DNA from: MAG-120531 sp963934855
GTDB lineage: Bacteria; Bacteroidota; Bacteroidia; Flavobacteriales; Flavobacteriaceae
DNA: 64,000 nt
Assembly: GCA_963934855.1 (NCBI GenBank)
Contig: CAWWAC010000004.1
Span: 1-64,000, forward strand
Direction of reading: 5' to 3'
Position 1 is the first letter of the stretch. Every line of letters begins with the position of its first letter. Shown here in pieces: positions 7,919 to 16,543 of this stretch. Under the pieces are notes generated by a model that was given only the letters and a program-made list of their open reading frames with translations, had not been told where the DNA came from and made no database searches. The translations under genes were made by a program, and so were the position numbers.

Positions 7919-9274
7919 TTAAAAAACCCTATTAGCTAGTGTTTTAAAATCTGTTCCACCATAATTACCAGAGCTCATAAACAACAAAACACAATTGTTA
8001 AGTTCTATAGCCGTGATATAAGCTGCCAATCCTTGGGGAGTTGTTTCTATAAGTAATTTTGGCGCATTGAATGCAGCTCTAATAGCAGGAGGTGCAATGG
8101 GTTTCATATTTTTAATAGCCAAAACCTGTGGCTCATAAAAAACCATGGCTTCATCTGCCAAAGCTACCGCGTCCTGGTACTCTTCTAAAAACTTTTCGTT
8201 TAAACTGCTATAAGTGTGTAATTCTAAAATCACCACCATTTTTCTGTCAGGGAATTGTAATCTAACCGCTGCAACAGTTGCTCTTACCTTGCTGGGTGCG
8301 TGTGCAAAATCTTTATAGATAGCGGTGGTATTATTATTAGCCACTAATTCTAAACGCTTAGAAGCTCCTTTAAAGCTAGAAATAGCCTCATAAAAATCCA
8401 AGGCGTCTATGCCCATATGCTGGCATATCCATTTGGCTCCTGCCAAGTTATTTAGGTTGTGGTCACCAAAAATTTCTAAAGGAAGCGCACCCTCTTCAGT
8501 CTCTAAATAAGTGAGACCATTTTCTATAGTGCTTTCTGGAGTCTGGTAGGGAATTTTTCTTATAGTATTGTTTGCGGCATTTACTATTTCATCTAAAACT
8601 AAGTCTTCTTCATTATAAGTCAGGCTCCCGCCTGGCACTATGCTCTCTATAAATGCAGCAAATGGCGCCTTATAAGATTCAAAAGTAGGAAACACATTAA
8701 TATGGTCCCACGCCACGCCACTTAAGAGAGCGATATGTGGTTGATAATGTAAAAATTTAGACCTAGCGTCTAAAGGTGAAGAAAGATACTCATCGCCCTC
8801 TAAGAGAATAAAATCATTCTCATTTGTTAGATGTACCATTCTGTCAAAGCCTTCTAACTGGGCTCCTACCATATAGTCTATTTCACGTTCATGGTAATGC
8901 ATGACGTGCAAGATCATAGAAGTAATAGTGGTTTTACCGTGACTCCCACCAATAACAACCCTTGTTTTGTGTTTGGAGTGCTCGTACAAATATTCAGGAT
9001 AAGAATAAATAGTAAGCCCCAATTCTTGTGCTTTTAATAATTCTGGATTATTAGGTTTGGCATGCATGCCTAGGACCACTGCCTCTAAATCTGGTGAAAT
9101 AGATGCTGCAAACCAACCCATTTGGTTAGGCAATAAACCAGCAGCATTTAAACGGCTTTTTGAGGGTTCAAAAATAATGTCATCACTGCCGCTTACTTCA
9201 TGTCCCGCTCCCTGCAATGCCAAGGCTAAGTTGTGCATGGCACTCCCTCCTATGGCTATAAAATGTATTCTCAT
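7919..9274 (-). CDS. mpl: Mpl-type Mur ligase: UDP-MurNAc:L-Ala-gamma-D-Glu-meso-DAP ligase
   Basis: 451 residues, three Mur-ligase domains: N-terminal Rossmann-like domain (H-F-I-A-I-G-G-S-A-M), central ATPase with P-loop G-G-S-H-G-K-T-T-I around 109-117, and C-terminal domain with F-A-H-A-P-S-K-V. Mpl recycles murein by attaching a tripeptide released from old peptidoglycan to UDP-MurNAc. The G-G-S-A-M-H and D-F-A-H-A-P patterns separate it from MurC, which has G-I-G-G-x-G-M. The gene lies between obg and radC on the minus strand with 38 and ~90 bp gaps. Confidence 0.87.
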   Translation of the reverse strand: MRIHFIAIGGSAMHNLALALQGAGHEVSGSDDIIFEPSKSRLNAAGLLPNQMGWFAASISPDLEAVVLGMHAKPNNPELLKAQELGLTIYSYPEYLYEHSKHKTRVVIGGSHGKTTITSMILHVMHYHEREIDYMVGAQLEGFDRMVHLTNENDFILLEGDEYLSSPLDARSKFLHYQPHIALLSGVAWDHINVFPTFESYKAPFAAFIESIVPGGSLTYNEEDLVLDEIVNAANNTIRKIPYQTPESTIENGLTYLETEEGALPLEIFGDHNLNNLAGAKWICQHMGIDALDFYEAISSFKGASKRLELVANNNTTAIYKDFAHAPSKVRATVAAVRLQFPDRKMVVILELHTYSSLNEKFLEEYQDAVALADEAMVFYEPQVLAIKNMKPIAPPAIRAAFNAPKLLIETTPQGLAAYITAIELNNCVLLFMSSGNYGGTDFKTLANRVF

Positions 9275-9312
9275 TTGGTATAATATTGATATCTCTACTT
9301 TTTAAAAAGGTA

Positions 9313-10329
9313 TTAAACCCTAGCTTTATGGTCATGAATCATGTCCCATAGTTTGTCTTTTAAAGCCACAATTCCCTTTTGAGCCACAGATGAGAAAAAT
9401 AGAAAAGGAATGTCTCCCAATACTGGCTTTAATTGAGCCGCTATCTCTGCCTCCAACTCTGCGTCTAACATATCGTTCTTAGAAATGGCTACGAGACGAT
9501 CTTTGTCTAACAATTCTGGATTATACCGTCTGAGCTCATCTAATAAAATGCCGTATTCCTTAACAATGTCGTTACTGTCTGCAGGGATTAAAAAAAGTAA
9601 GGTAGCATTTCTCTCAATATGTCTTAAAAAGTAATGTCCAAGACCTTTTCCTTCTGCCGCTCCCTCAATAATTCCAGGAATATCTGCCATTACAAAACTT
9701 CTGTAATCCCTATATTCAACAATTCCTAAATTGGGTTTTAAAGTAGTAAATTCATAAGAGGCAATTTTAGGCTTTGCCGATGTAATAACAGAGAGTAGCG
9801 TAGATTTACCTGCATTTGGAAAACCTACCAATCCCACATCTGCAAGTACTTTTAATTCTAGGGTAAAAGAAGTCTCAATTCCATCTATTCCAGGTTGTGC
9901 ATATCTAGGTGTTTGGTTGGTAGCGGATCTAAAGTGCCAATTCCCTAAACCTCCTTTACCGCCTGGAACGGCAATAATTTCCTGATCGTGTTCAGTAATT
10001 TCATAAAGCGCCTCCTGGGTTTCACCGTCTTTAATTACAGTTCCTAAAGGCACTTCTAGATAAATATCCTGTCCATCTTTTCCAAAACTCCTGTTCTTAC
10101 TACCGTGTCCACCGTGTTCTGCACTAAAATGCTTTTTAAATTTATAGTTCACTAAGGTCCATAAATTTTTATTTCCTTTTAAAATAATATGACCACCACG
10201 TCCTCCATCTCCCCCATCTGGCCCTCCTTTGGTAATAAATTTTTCACGGTGCAAATGCACAGAGCCTTTCCCTCCTTTTCCTGAGGTAAGAAATACCTTT
10301 ACATAGTCTACAAAATTTCCTTCAGTCAT
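9313..10329 (-). CDS. obg: Obg-family GTPase (ribosome assembly)
   Basis: 338 residues. An Obg fold occupies ~1-160 with its glycine-rich repeats (G-G-P-D-G-G-D-G-G-R-G-G), followed by a G domain with G1 G-F-P-N-A-G-K-S-T around 169-177, G2 within the E-F-T-T-L segment and G3 D-I-P-G-I-I-E-G-A. There is no OCT extension, as expected for short Obg proteins. It acts as a late assembly GTPase on the 50S subunit. It lies 46 bp downstream of adk on the same strand, a common pairing in Flavobacteria. Confidence 0.96.
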   Translation of the reverse strand: MTEGNFVDYVKVFLTSGKGGKGSVHLHREKFITKGGPDGGDGGRGGHIILKGNKNLWTLVNYKFKKHFSAEHGGHGSKNRSFGKDGQDIYLEVPLGTVIKDGETQEALYEITEHDQEIIAVPGGKGGLGNWHFRSATNQTPRYAQPGIDGIETSFTLELKVLADVGLVGFPNAGKSTLLSVITSAKPKIASYEFTTLKPNLGIVEYRDYRSFVMADIPGIIEGAAEGKGLGHYFLRHIERNATLLFLIPADSNDIVKEYGILLDELRRYNPELLDKDRLVAISKNDMLDAELEAEIAAQLKPVLGDIPFLFFSSVAQKGIVALKDKLWDMIHDHKARV

Positions 10330-10375
10330 GGGGTTTCCTATTTTAAGTCTCTTATAGCCTACTTGGCCTATATTT

Positions 10376-10957
10376 TTATTTCCCTAGCTGGTCTATGACT
10401 GCAGCAATTCTCATTGTAATTTCAGAAATAGCGCCTATACCATCTACTGCAAAAAATTTATTTTGAGAACTGTAGTAAGCCTCTAAGGGAGCTGTTTTTA
10501 CATTGTACTCTTGAAAACGGTTTCTAATTTTAGACTCGTCCTGGTCATCTGGCCTGCCGCTTTCCTTTCCTCTTTCTAACAAGCGAGCGGTAAGCACATC
10601 TTCATCTGCTTCTAGTGCAATGGTAGCTGAAATAGCCATACCTTTAGTACTCAAAAAGATATCTAAAGCTTCTGCCTGCGCCGTAGTTCTTGGAAATCCA
10701 TCAAAAATAAAACCCGCAGCGTCTGGACTTTGAATTACAGCTTCTTCTAGCATTTTAATAGTCACCGTATCTGGCACCAAATCACCTTGGTCCATATAAG
10801 ATTTAGCCAATTGTCCCAAACTAGTGTTTTGAGAAATATGGTGTCTAAATACATCTCCAGTAGAAATGTGTTTTAAAGCATAGGTGTCTTTTAAAAAAGC
10901 GGCCTGTGTTCCTTTTCCTGCGCCTGGTTTTCCAAATAAAACAAGGTTGGTTTTCAT
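10376..10957 (-). CDS. adk: Adenylate kinase
   Basis: 193 residues, the short form without the zinc-type LID. P-loop G-K-P-G-A-G-K-G-T at 9-17 and AMP-binding segment S-T-G-D-V-F-R around 33-39. The conserved F-D-G-F-P-R-T motif is around 85-91, and a short LID includes G-R-P-D-D. It interconverts ATP + AMP and 2 ADP in the cytoplasm. It appears to head the minus-strand run adk-obg-mpl-radC and is divergent from purK; both promoters lie in the 144-bp gap. Confidence 0.96.
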   Translation of the reverse strand: MKTNLVLFGKPGAGKGTQAAFLKDTYALKHISTGDVFRHHISQNTSLGQLAKSYMDQGDLVPDTVTIKMLEEAVIQSPDAAGFIFDGFPRTTAQAEALDIFLSTKGMAISATIALEADEDVLTARLLERGKESGRPDDQDESKIRNRFQEYNVKTAPLEAYYSSQNKFFAVDGIGAISEITMRIAAVIDQLGK

Positions 10958-10985
10958 GGTAATCTGCTATTGTCAATTAAAGCAG

Positions 10986-10993
10986 CAAATATA
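10986..10993 (-). promoter_or_regulatory. -7 promoter box of adk
   Basis: On the minus strand TATATTTG is an exact TAnnTTTG match, 28 nt upstream of the adk ATG. No TTG -33 element is obvious. Confidence 0.5.
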
Positions 10994-11048
10994 GTGTTTT
11001 GATTTTGCTTTTTTGGAGCCGGCATCGGGCTTTGTAAAAATTATCTCG

Positions 11049-11056
11049 TATTTTTG
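11049..11056 (+). promoter_or_regulatory. -7 promoter box of purK-purE
   Basis: TATTTTTG, an exact TAnnTTTG match, 45 nt upstream of the purK ATG. A TTG at 11032-11034 is nearer than the usual -33 spacing, so the upstream element is uncertain. Confidence 0.45.
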
Positions 11057-11101
11057 TTTGATTAGAATATTTTAAACCCCTTTGGGCATTAATTAACACC
11101 T

Positions 11102-12262
11102 ATGAACTACTTTTCTTCAAATTTCACATTAGGCATTTTAGGAGGAGGACAATTAGGTAAAATGCTCCTTCAGGAAACTAGAAAGTGGGATATTAAAACC
11201 AAAGTTCTAGACCCCTCTGCTGATGCTCCTGCTAGAATAGCTACAGATCATTTTACACAAGGAAATTTATTAGACTACCAAACAGTCCTCAATTTTGCTA
11301 AAGGAGTAGACCTGCTCACTATTGAGATTGAAAATGTAAATATTGAAGCCTTAGAGACTTTAGAAAAACAAGGGGTAAAAGTATACCCTTCGTCAAAAAC
11401 GCTTAAAATTATTTCTAATAAGGCCACCCAAAAACTCTTTTACACAGACCAACAAATTCCAACAGCTGCTTTTAGCCGTTTTGCCTATACCTCTGAGATT
11501 TCAGAAAGTATTACCAACGGAGGGCTCTCATTTCCCTTTGTATGGAAATCTGCTCAATTTGGTTATGATGGGCAAGGAGTAAAAGTAGTCAGACAAGAAA
11601 GTGATTTAGCAGAGCTTCCCAATGTAGCTTGTATAGCTGAAACCCTTATTGCTTTTGAAAAAGAATTGGCTGTGATTGTTTGTAGAAATCCAAGCGGAGC
11701 CGTTGTTCACTATCCAGTGGTAGAAATGGAGTTTCACCCAGAAGCAAACCAGGTAGAATACGTTTTATGCCCAGCCAGATTAGATCCATTAACTACTGAA
11801 AAAGCCATTGCTGTGGCTCTAAAAACATCTGAGGCTTATAATCATGTAGGTCTTTTAGCCGTAGAGATGTTTCTAACCAAAGAAGGAGATATTTTAGTGA
11901 ATGAAGTAGCTCCCAGGCCTCACAACTCTGGCCATTATTCTATTGAGGCTAGTCTCACCAATCAATACGAACAGCACCTTAGAGCTATTCTAGACCTCCC
12001 GCTAGGAGACACCTCTAGTAAAGTAGCAGCTGTGATGGTGAATTTAGTAGGAACAGAAGGTCACTCTGGTTCAGTTATTTATAAAAACATGGAACATATT
12101 TTAGCTTTAGAAGGAGTAACACCACACCTATATGGAAAAAAAGAAACCAGGCCTTTTAGAAAAATGGGACATGTAACCATAGTGAACCAAAGCATGGAAA
12201 AAGCAAGGGCACTGGCAGAAGAAGTGAAAAATAGCATAGCTGTTATTAGCAACCAAAAATAA
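11102..12262 (+). CDS. purK: N5-carboxyaminoimidazole ribonucleotide synthase (PurK)
   Basis: 386 residues, ATP-grasp enzyme. The N-terminal pre-ATP-grasp domain begins with L-G-I-L-G-G-G-Q-L-G-K-M. The ATP-grasp core has F-P-F-V-W-K-S and the G-Y-D-G-Q-G-V segment, and the metal/ATP-binding site includes V-N-E-V-A-P-R-P-H-N-S-G-H. It converts AIR, bicarbonate and ATP to N5-CAIR in de novo purine synthesis. purE follows 68 bp downstream, giving the complete two-enzyme route to CAIR. Confidence 0.96.
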   Translation: MNYFSSNFTLGILGGGQLGKMLLQETRKWDIKTKVLDPSADAPARIATDHFTQGNLLDYQTVLNFAKGVDLLTIEIENVNIEALETLEKQGVKVYPSSKTLKIISNKATQKLFYTDQQIPTAAFSRFAYTSEISESITNGGLSFPFVWKSAQFGYDGQGVKVVRQESDLAELPNVACIAETLIAFEKELAVIVCRNPSGAVVHYPVVEMEFHPEANQVEYVLCPARLDPLTTEKAIAVALKTSEAYNHVGLLAVEMFLTKEGDILVNEVAPRPHNSGHYSIEASLTNQYEQHLRAILDLPLGDTSSKVAAVMVNLVGTEGHSGSVIYKNMEHILALEGVTPHLYGKKETRPFRKMGHVTIVNQSMEKARALAEEVKNSIAVISNQK

Positions 12263-12330
12263 AAAGGCATTAAAACATATTACAACAACAATCTGTACAC
12301 TTAAATTTAAGTCTATAAAAAACAATAGCC

Positions 12331-12819
12331 ATGAATAAAGTAGCCGTAGTAATGGGCAGTACCAGTGACCTCCCCATTATGCAAGAAGCCATAGATATTT
12401 TAAAATTTTTTGAGATAGAAGTCTTGGCAGACATTGTTTCTGCTCACAGAACGCCAGAAAAGCTATATGATTTTAGTAAAAATGCTCATTTAAATGGCAT
12501 TGCTGTTATTATTGCTGGGGCAGGGGGTGCTGCACACCTACCTGGTATGGTGGCTTCTCTATCACCACTTCCCGTTATTGGAGTCCCTATTAAAAGCAGC
12601 AACTCTTTAGATGGCTGGGACTCTGTCCTGTCTATTTTACAAATGCCTAGCGGAGTACCTGTAGGCACTGTGGCACTTAATGGTGCTAAGAATGCGGGCA
12701 TTCTGGCCGCCCAAATACTGGGTAGCAGTGACCATGTTATCAGAGACCGCATTTTAGCGTATAAAGAGCAGTTAAAAGAAAAAGTAATTGAAGGAGCCAA
12801 GTCAGTAACCATAAAATAG
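12331..12819 (+). CDS. purE: N5-CAIR mutase (PurE, class I)
   Basis: 162 residues, the normal length of class I PurE. The N-terminal V-V-M-G-S-T-S-D-L-P loop binds the substrate phosphate, the S-A-H-R-T-P-E segment carries the catalytic His, and G-A-G-G-A-A-H-L-P-G completes the site. It moves the carboxyl group of N5-CAIR to give CAIR. It is in an operon with purK. Confidence 0.97.
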   Translation: MNKVAVVMGSTSDLPIMQEAIDILKFFEIEVLADIVSAHRTPEKLYDFSKNAHLNGIAVIIAGAGGAAHLPGMVASLSPLPVIGVPIKSSNSLDGWDSVLSILQMPSGVPVGTVALNGAKNAGILAAQILGSSDHVIRDRILAYKEQLKEKVIEGAKSVTIK

Positions 12820-13060
12820 TCAAGAGCAATTTAATAACAAGGCTCACCTATCTGTCAATCATTTAATTTTTTGCTACTGTTGCTCTCAAGTGATCAGATT
12901 TGATTTATTGTGCTTAATTTACTGAAGTTACTTTACTGCTCTGAGTTTACAAAAGCTACTTTGCCGCACATAGATGAACCCGTTTAGAACACTTATTTTA
13001 CTATAATAATTTTAAAAGTAGTGGAATACCATATTTTCCATTTGCAAAATCCCTATTTAC

Positions 13061-15085
13061 ATGAATGAAAACCCCCTTTTAGACGCTTTTGAAACTCCTC
13101 CTTTTAACCTCATTAAAAATGAACACTACCTACCCGCTTTTAAAAAAGCCATGGCAGCAGCTAAAGAAGAAATAGCGCTTATAAGAGACTCAGGTAGCGC
13201 TCCTAGCTTTGTAAATACAGTGGCCGCTTTAGACTATGCAGGGAAGCAATTAAGTCATATTTCTAGTATATTTTTTAACTTAAATTCAGCAGAGACTTCA
13301 GATGAAATGCAGAGAATAGCACAAGAAGTATCGCCTTTGCTAAGTGCTTTTAATAACGATTTAAGCTTAGACCCTGATCTTTTTAAAAGAGTAAAAGAGG
13401 TATATAACCAAAAAGAATCTTCCCTACTAGACACAGAATCTAAAAGATTATTGGAAAAATCATATAAATCATTTGTGAGAAATGGTGCACTACTCCAGCC
13501 AGCTGAAAAAGATAAGTTAAGGAAAATAGACAGTAGTCTTTCTAGTTTACAATTGAGCTTTGGTGAACATGTGCTTGCAGACACCAATGCCTTTGAACTT
13601 CTTCTTACCAAAGAAATACAAGTGGCAGGCTTGCCAGATAGTGTGCTCACTGCGGCTGCAGATCTGGCGGCCAGCAAAGAAAAAAAAGGATGGCTTATTA
13701 ACCTTGACTACCCTAGCTATGTGCCATTTATGAAGTTTGCAAACAATAGAGGCCTTAGAGAAGACCTTTACAAGGCTTTTACAAGTAAAGGCTACTTAAA
13801 TAACAAAAATAACAATGAAAAAATTGTATTAGAAATTGTTTCTTTAAGACACCAAAGGGCCTTGCTGCTAGGCTATGAAAACCACGCTACTTATGTCCTA
13901 GAGGAGCGTATGGCTAAAAGTCCAAAGGCCGTGCAATCATTTTTACAAAGCATTTTAGACAAGGCACTTCCTGCTGCTCAAAAAGAATTTAAAGCCCTAG
14001 AAGCATTCGCTAAAGATCATTTAGACATTCCTAGCATAGAAAAATGGGATGCAGCTTATGTATCAGAAAAATTAAGACAAGAGACTTTTAATTTTGAAGA
14101 AGAAATATTAAAACCTTATTTACCTCTAAATGAAGCAGTTATTGGCATGTTTACAATAGCACAAAAACTCTTTGGCCTGCGCTTTGAACAGACTGATGAA
14201 CTGGAGCTGTACCACCCAGAGGTGGCTGCCTACAAAGTGACTGATGAAAAGGGCACTTTTGTCTCTTACTTTTATACAGATTTTCACCCAAGACCCGGAA
14301 AGAGAGGGGGGGCTTGGATGACCTCTTTTAGGTCTCAATACCAGCAAAATAATGAAAACCACAGACCGCAAATAGCCATTGTCTGTAATTTTAGCAAGCC
14401 CACATCAAAGGCGCCCGCGCTTTTAACTTTTAATGAACTCACCACCCTATTTCATGAATTTGGCCATGCCCTTCACGGCATGCTTGCCAACACCCGCTAC
14501 CCTAGTCTTTCAGGTACGTCAGTCTCTTGGGATTTTGTTGAACTGCCTAGCCAACTTATGGAAAACTGGTGTTATGAACAAGAAGCTTTGGCTATTTTTG
14601 CCAAACACTACAAAGATGGAAGTGGAATTCCTATGGAAATGGTAAAAAAAATTAAAGCACAAGCTAGCTTTTTAGAAGGTATGGCTACACTCAGGCAAGT
14701 TAGTTTTGGGCTTTTAGACATGTCTTGGCACAGCACAGACCCAAAAAACATTACAGATGTAGCCACTTTTGAACAAGCTTCCTTTAAGGGTACTGATTTG
14801 TTTCCCTCTCAATCTGGCAGCTGTATGAGTACCGCATTCTCTCATATTTTCCAAGGGGGCTACGCTGCGGGTTACTACAGCTACAAATGGGCAGAAGTAT
14901 TAGATGCAGACGCATTTGAGCGTTTTAAAGAAGCAGGTATTTTTAACCCACAAGTGGCTTCAGATTTTAAAGAGCACATACTCTCTAAGGGCAGTTCTGA
15001 AGATCCTATGGTCTTGTACAAAAAATTTAGAGGAGCAGCTCCAAAGCCAGAGGCATTGCTTAAAAGAGCTGGCTTATTGAATTAA
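13061..15085 (+). CDS. M3-family zinc metallopeptidase (Dcp/oligopeptidase A type)
   Basis: 674 residues, typical of peptidyl-dipeptidase Dcp and oligopeptidase A. The zinc motif is F-H-E-F-G-H-A-L-H-G with His465, Glu466 and His469, and the third ligand lies in the F-V-E-L-P-S-Q segment ~25 residues on. The C-terminal S-H-I-F-Q-G-G-Y-A-A-G-Y-Y-S-Y block is the conserved substrate-binding region. No signal peptide is seen, so it is likely cytoplasmic, degrading oligopeptides. The 241 bp upstream contain no other gene; I see only AT-rich sequence and a near-consensus box (TCCATTTG) 23 bp before the start. Confidence 0.92.
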   Translation: MNENPLLDAFETPPFNLIKNEHYLPAFKKAMAAAKEEIALIRDSGSAPSFVNTVAALDYAGKQLSHISSIFFNLNSAETSDEMQRIAQEVSPLLSAFNNDLSLDPDLFKRVKEVYNQKESSLLDTESKRLLEKSYKSFVRNGALLQPAEKDKLRKIDSSLSSLQLSFGEHVLADTNAFELLLTKEIQVAGLPDSVLTAAADLAASKEKKGWLINLDYPSYVPFMKFANNRGLREDLYKAFTSKGYLNNKNNNEKIVLEIVSLRHQRALLLGYENHATYVLEERMAKSPKAVQSFLQSILDKALPAAQKEFKALEAFAKDHLDIPSIEKWDAAYVSEKLRQETFNFEEEILKPYLPLNEAVIGMFTIAQKLFGLRFEQTDELELYHPEVAAYKVTDEKGTFVSYFYTDFHPRPGKRGGAWMTSFRSQYQQNNENHRPQIAIVCNFSKPTSKAPALLTFNELTTLFHEFGHALHGMLANTRYPSLSGTSVSWDFVELPSQLMENWCYEQEALAIFAKHYKDGSGIPMEMVKKIKAQASFLEGMATLRQVSFGLLDMSWHSTDPKNITDVATFEQASFKGTDLFPSQSGSCMSTAFSHIFQGGYAAGYYSYKWAEVLDADAFERFKEAGIFNPQVASDFKEHILSKGSSEDPMVLYKKFRGAAPKPEALLKRAGLLN

Positions 15086-15117
15086 AAAACATGTAAAAAA
15101 TAATGAGTGTAGGAACA

Positions 15118-15140
15118 TTGGCCAATTGATGCTTGGCCAA
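15118..15140. repeat. Perfect hairpin between convergent genes
   Basis: TTGGCCAA, a 7-nt spacer, then TTGGCCAA again. Each copy is self-complementary, so the two form an 8-bp stem. It lies between the convergent M3 peptidase and rhodanese genes and could stop transcription from either side, although no long T-tract follows. Confidence 0.5.
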
Positions 15141-15149
15141 CAGAAATAT

Positions 15150-15503
15150 TTACTGTGCAGCCTTATAAGAATTGTAACCTCCTAAAAGGTTTACAACGCG
15201 CTTAAAACCAAGGCTGTCTAGCCTGGCTGCAGCTAATGCAGAACGCTTGCCACTTCTGCAATAGACGTATATTTTTTGTTTTTTTTTAAGGCCCTTAAAG
15301 CCCTCATTAAATTTTGGAGAGAACCAATCTATATTTTGAGCATTTGGCAAATGGCCGTCTTGGTATTCGGCGGCTGTTCTGACATCTACAATTAAAATTC
15401 TATTTGTGTTTTTTGGAAGTTCCTGAGTTATTTCTTGGTCTTTGTGTTGGGACATAACCAAAGATGTCATAAGGATACAAATAAGAAATATCAGCTTTTT
15501 CAT
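15150..15503 (-). CDS. Secreted rhodanese-like domain protein
   Basis: 117 residues. A signal peptide occupies ~1-18 (K-K-L-I-F-L-I-C-I-L and an M-S-Q cleavage region), followed by a single rhodanese domain with I-V-D-V-R-T-A-A-E-Y near its start. The active loop Y-C-R-S-G-K-R-S has the catalytic Cys intact, and the loop length fits sulfurtransferases. It is likely periplasmic and could transfer sulfane sulfur or handle thiols. It starts 9 bp after the UbiA-like gene on the same strand, so the two form a small operon. Confidence 0.85.
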   Translation of the reverse strand: MKKLIFLICILMTSLVMSQHKDQEITQELPKNTNRILIVDVRTAAEYQDGHLPNAQNIDWFSPKFNEGFKGLKKKQKIYVYCRSGKRSALAAARLDSLGFKRVVNLLGGYNSYKAAQ

Positions 15504-15512
15504 AGTACTAAG

Positions 15513-16403
15513 TTAAGAAATTAAAAACCAAGTTAGCCCATATAAAATGGGAATAGACTCTACCCAAAAGTTGGTGAAATAAAAAGAAGGATTAGCGCTT
15601 TTATTTATCGCCACTACCATAACAACAGCTGTCGCTAGCTGCAGTCCAATAATAGGAGTGCTCCAACCCAACAAATAAGCATTAAAGAATTGGAGGATTA
15701 AAAAAATCCCTGCCCATAGGTACCCCAAACGCTGCGCCTGTAAAAATCCATATTTTTGCGCAATGGTTTGGAGTGCAGGATGGTCTCGCTTTCCATCTCT
15801 TATTTCAAAGGGTACCATAAGCACTAAAACCATGGTAAAATGAGCAAAAAATAAGCTAGAAACACCCATCCAAAAAAGAGGGTTTAAAACACCTTTAGTA
15901 AGCGGTGCAGCAACCTCTTGTATGGCAAAAGGCCCTGTAAATTCATGGATACCACTTGTAGATAAGGGTAGTAGTACAGTAGCTATAGCCCAGACACCCG
16001 CTACTATGTATATTTTAACGCCCGCAATAGCCCGTAGATTTTTTTTTGTAGGCAACAAAGGCAAGGTGTATAAAGACGTAAATATCACCATGAGCAGGAT
16101 CATTAAATAACTAAAACTAGGTAATTTAAAAAGGCTGTAAAAAGCAAATAATCCAGCCAGCACACTTAAAATTTGTATGGGTATAAATGCTTTTTTAGAA
16201 ACCTTTATATAGTATTGCGCTTCTACCCCGTATTTAATAAAATTATAACCCATAATACTGCCACAAAAAAGACAGAGTAGCAAGGATTTAGAAAGCAAAA
16301 TGTTTAAGCTTTCTGCCCCAACATACGCCAATGAAATTAATGCAAAAGCCACGTGAACACTAGCCTTTAAATAGAAATTGAAGATTTTCAATAAAAACTG
16401 CAT
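15513..16403 (-). CDS. UbiA-like integral membrane protein with degenerate active site
   Basis: 296 residues with about eight or nine hydrophobic segments. Layout and the motif E-I-R-D-G-K-R-D around residue 206 recall the second Asp-rich motif of UbiA prenyltransferases (DxxxD). At the first motif, where UbiA enzymes have N-D-x-x-D, this protein reads N-F-I-K-Y-G-V-E, so the first Asp pair is lost. It may be a diverged or inactive UbiA homologue. The start is supported by a TACTTTTG box four bases before the ATG. Membership in UbiA is inferred from pattern only. Confidence 0.6.
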   Translation of the reverse strand: MQFLLKIFNFYLKASVHVAFALISLAYVGAESLNILLSKSLLLCLFCGSIMGYNFIKYGVEAQYYIKVSKKAFIPIQILSVLAGLFAFYSLFKLPSFSYLMILLMVIFTSLYTLPLLPTKKNLRAIAGVKIYIVAGVWAIATVLLPLSTSGIHEFTGPFAIQEVAAPLTKGVLNPLFWMGVSSLFFAHFTMVLVLMVPFEIRDGKRDHPALQTIAQKYGFLQAQRLGYLWAGIFLILQFFNAYLLGWSTPIIGLQLATAVVMVVAINKSANPSFYFTNFWVESIPILYGLTWFLIS

Positions 16404-16407
16404 TCAA

Positions 16408-16415
16408 CAAAAGTA
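16408..16415 (-). promoter_or_regulatory. -7 promoter box of the UbiA-like/rhodanese operon, probably leaderless
   Basis: On the minus strand TACTTTTG matches TAnnTTTG, with a TTG -33 element 17 nt upstream. Four bases (TTGA) separate the box from the ATG at 16403, so the transcript would begin at or next to the start codon. Confidence 0.6.
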
Positions 16416-16482
16416 ACCAAACTGTTTATAAGCAATGCATTTGGTTAAAAAGTTTCTTTAAGTCTTGTGAAAAATGACTCTT

Positions 16483-16508
16483 AATTAGGCTTTTTATGCC
16501 TAATTTTG
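16483..16508 (+). promoter_or_regulatory. gcvP promoter: -7 box overlapping an 8-bp inverted repeat
   Basis: TAATTTTG at 16501-16508 matches TAnnTTTG. An inverted repeat, AATTAGGC (16483-16490) and GCCTAATT (16498-16505), overlaps the box. A protein bound there would block the promoter. The predicted start near 16514 lies downstream of the ATG at 16496 and ~30 nt upstream of the ATG at 16544. Confidence 0.5.
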
Positions 16509-16543
16509 TGCAAGTTTTTCGATCAATTATAACGATTTCGCTT

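Noticed and set aside
12820..13060. Possible small RNA or gene in the 241-bp gap before the M3 peptidase
   Set aside because: No convincing open frame, hairpin-T-tract pair or riboswitch landmark; only AT-rich sequence and an imperfect promoter box.
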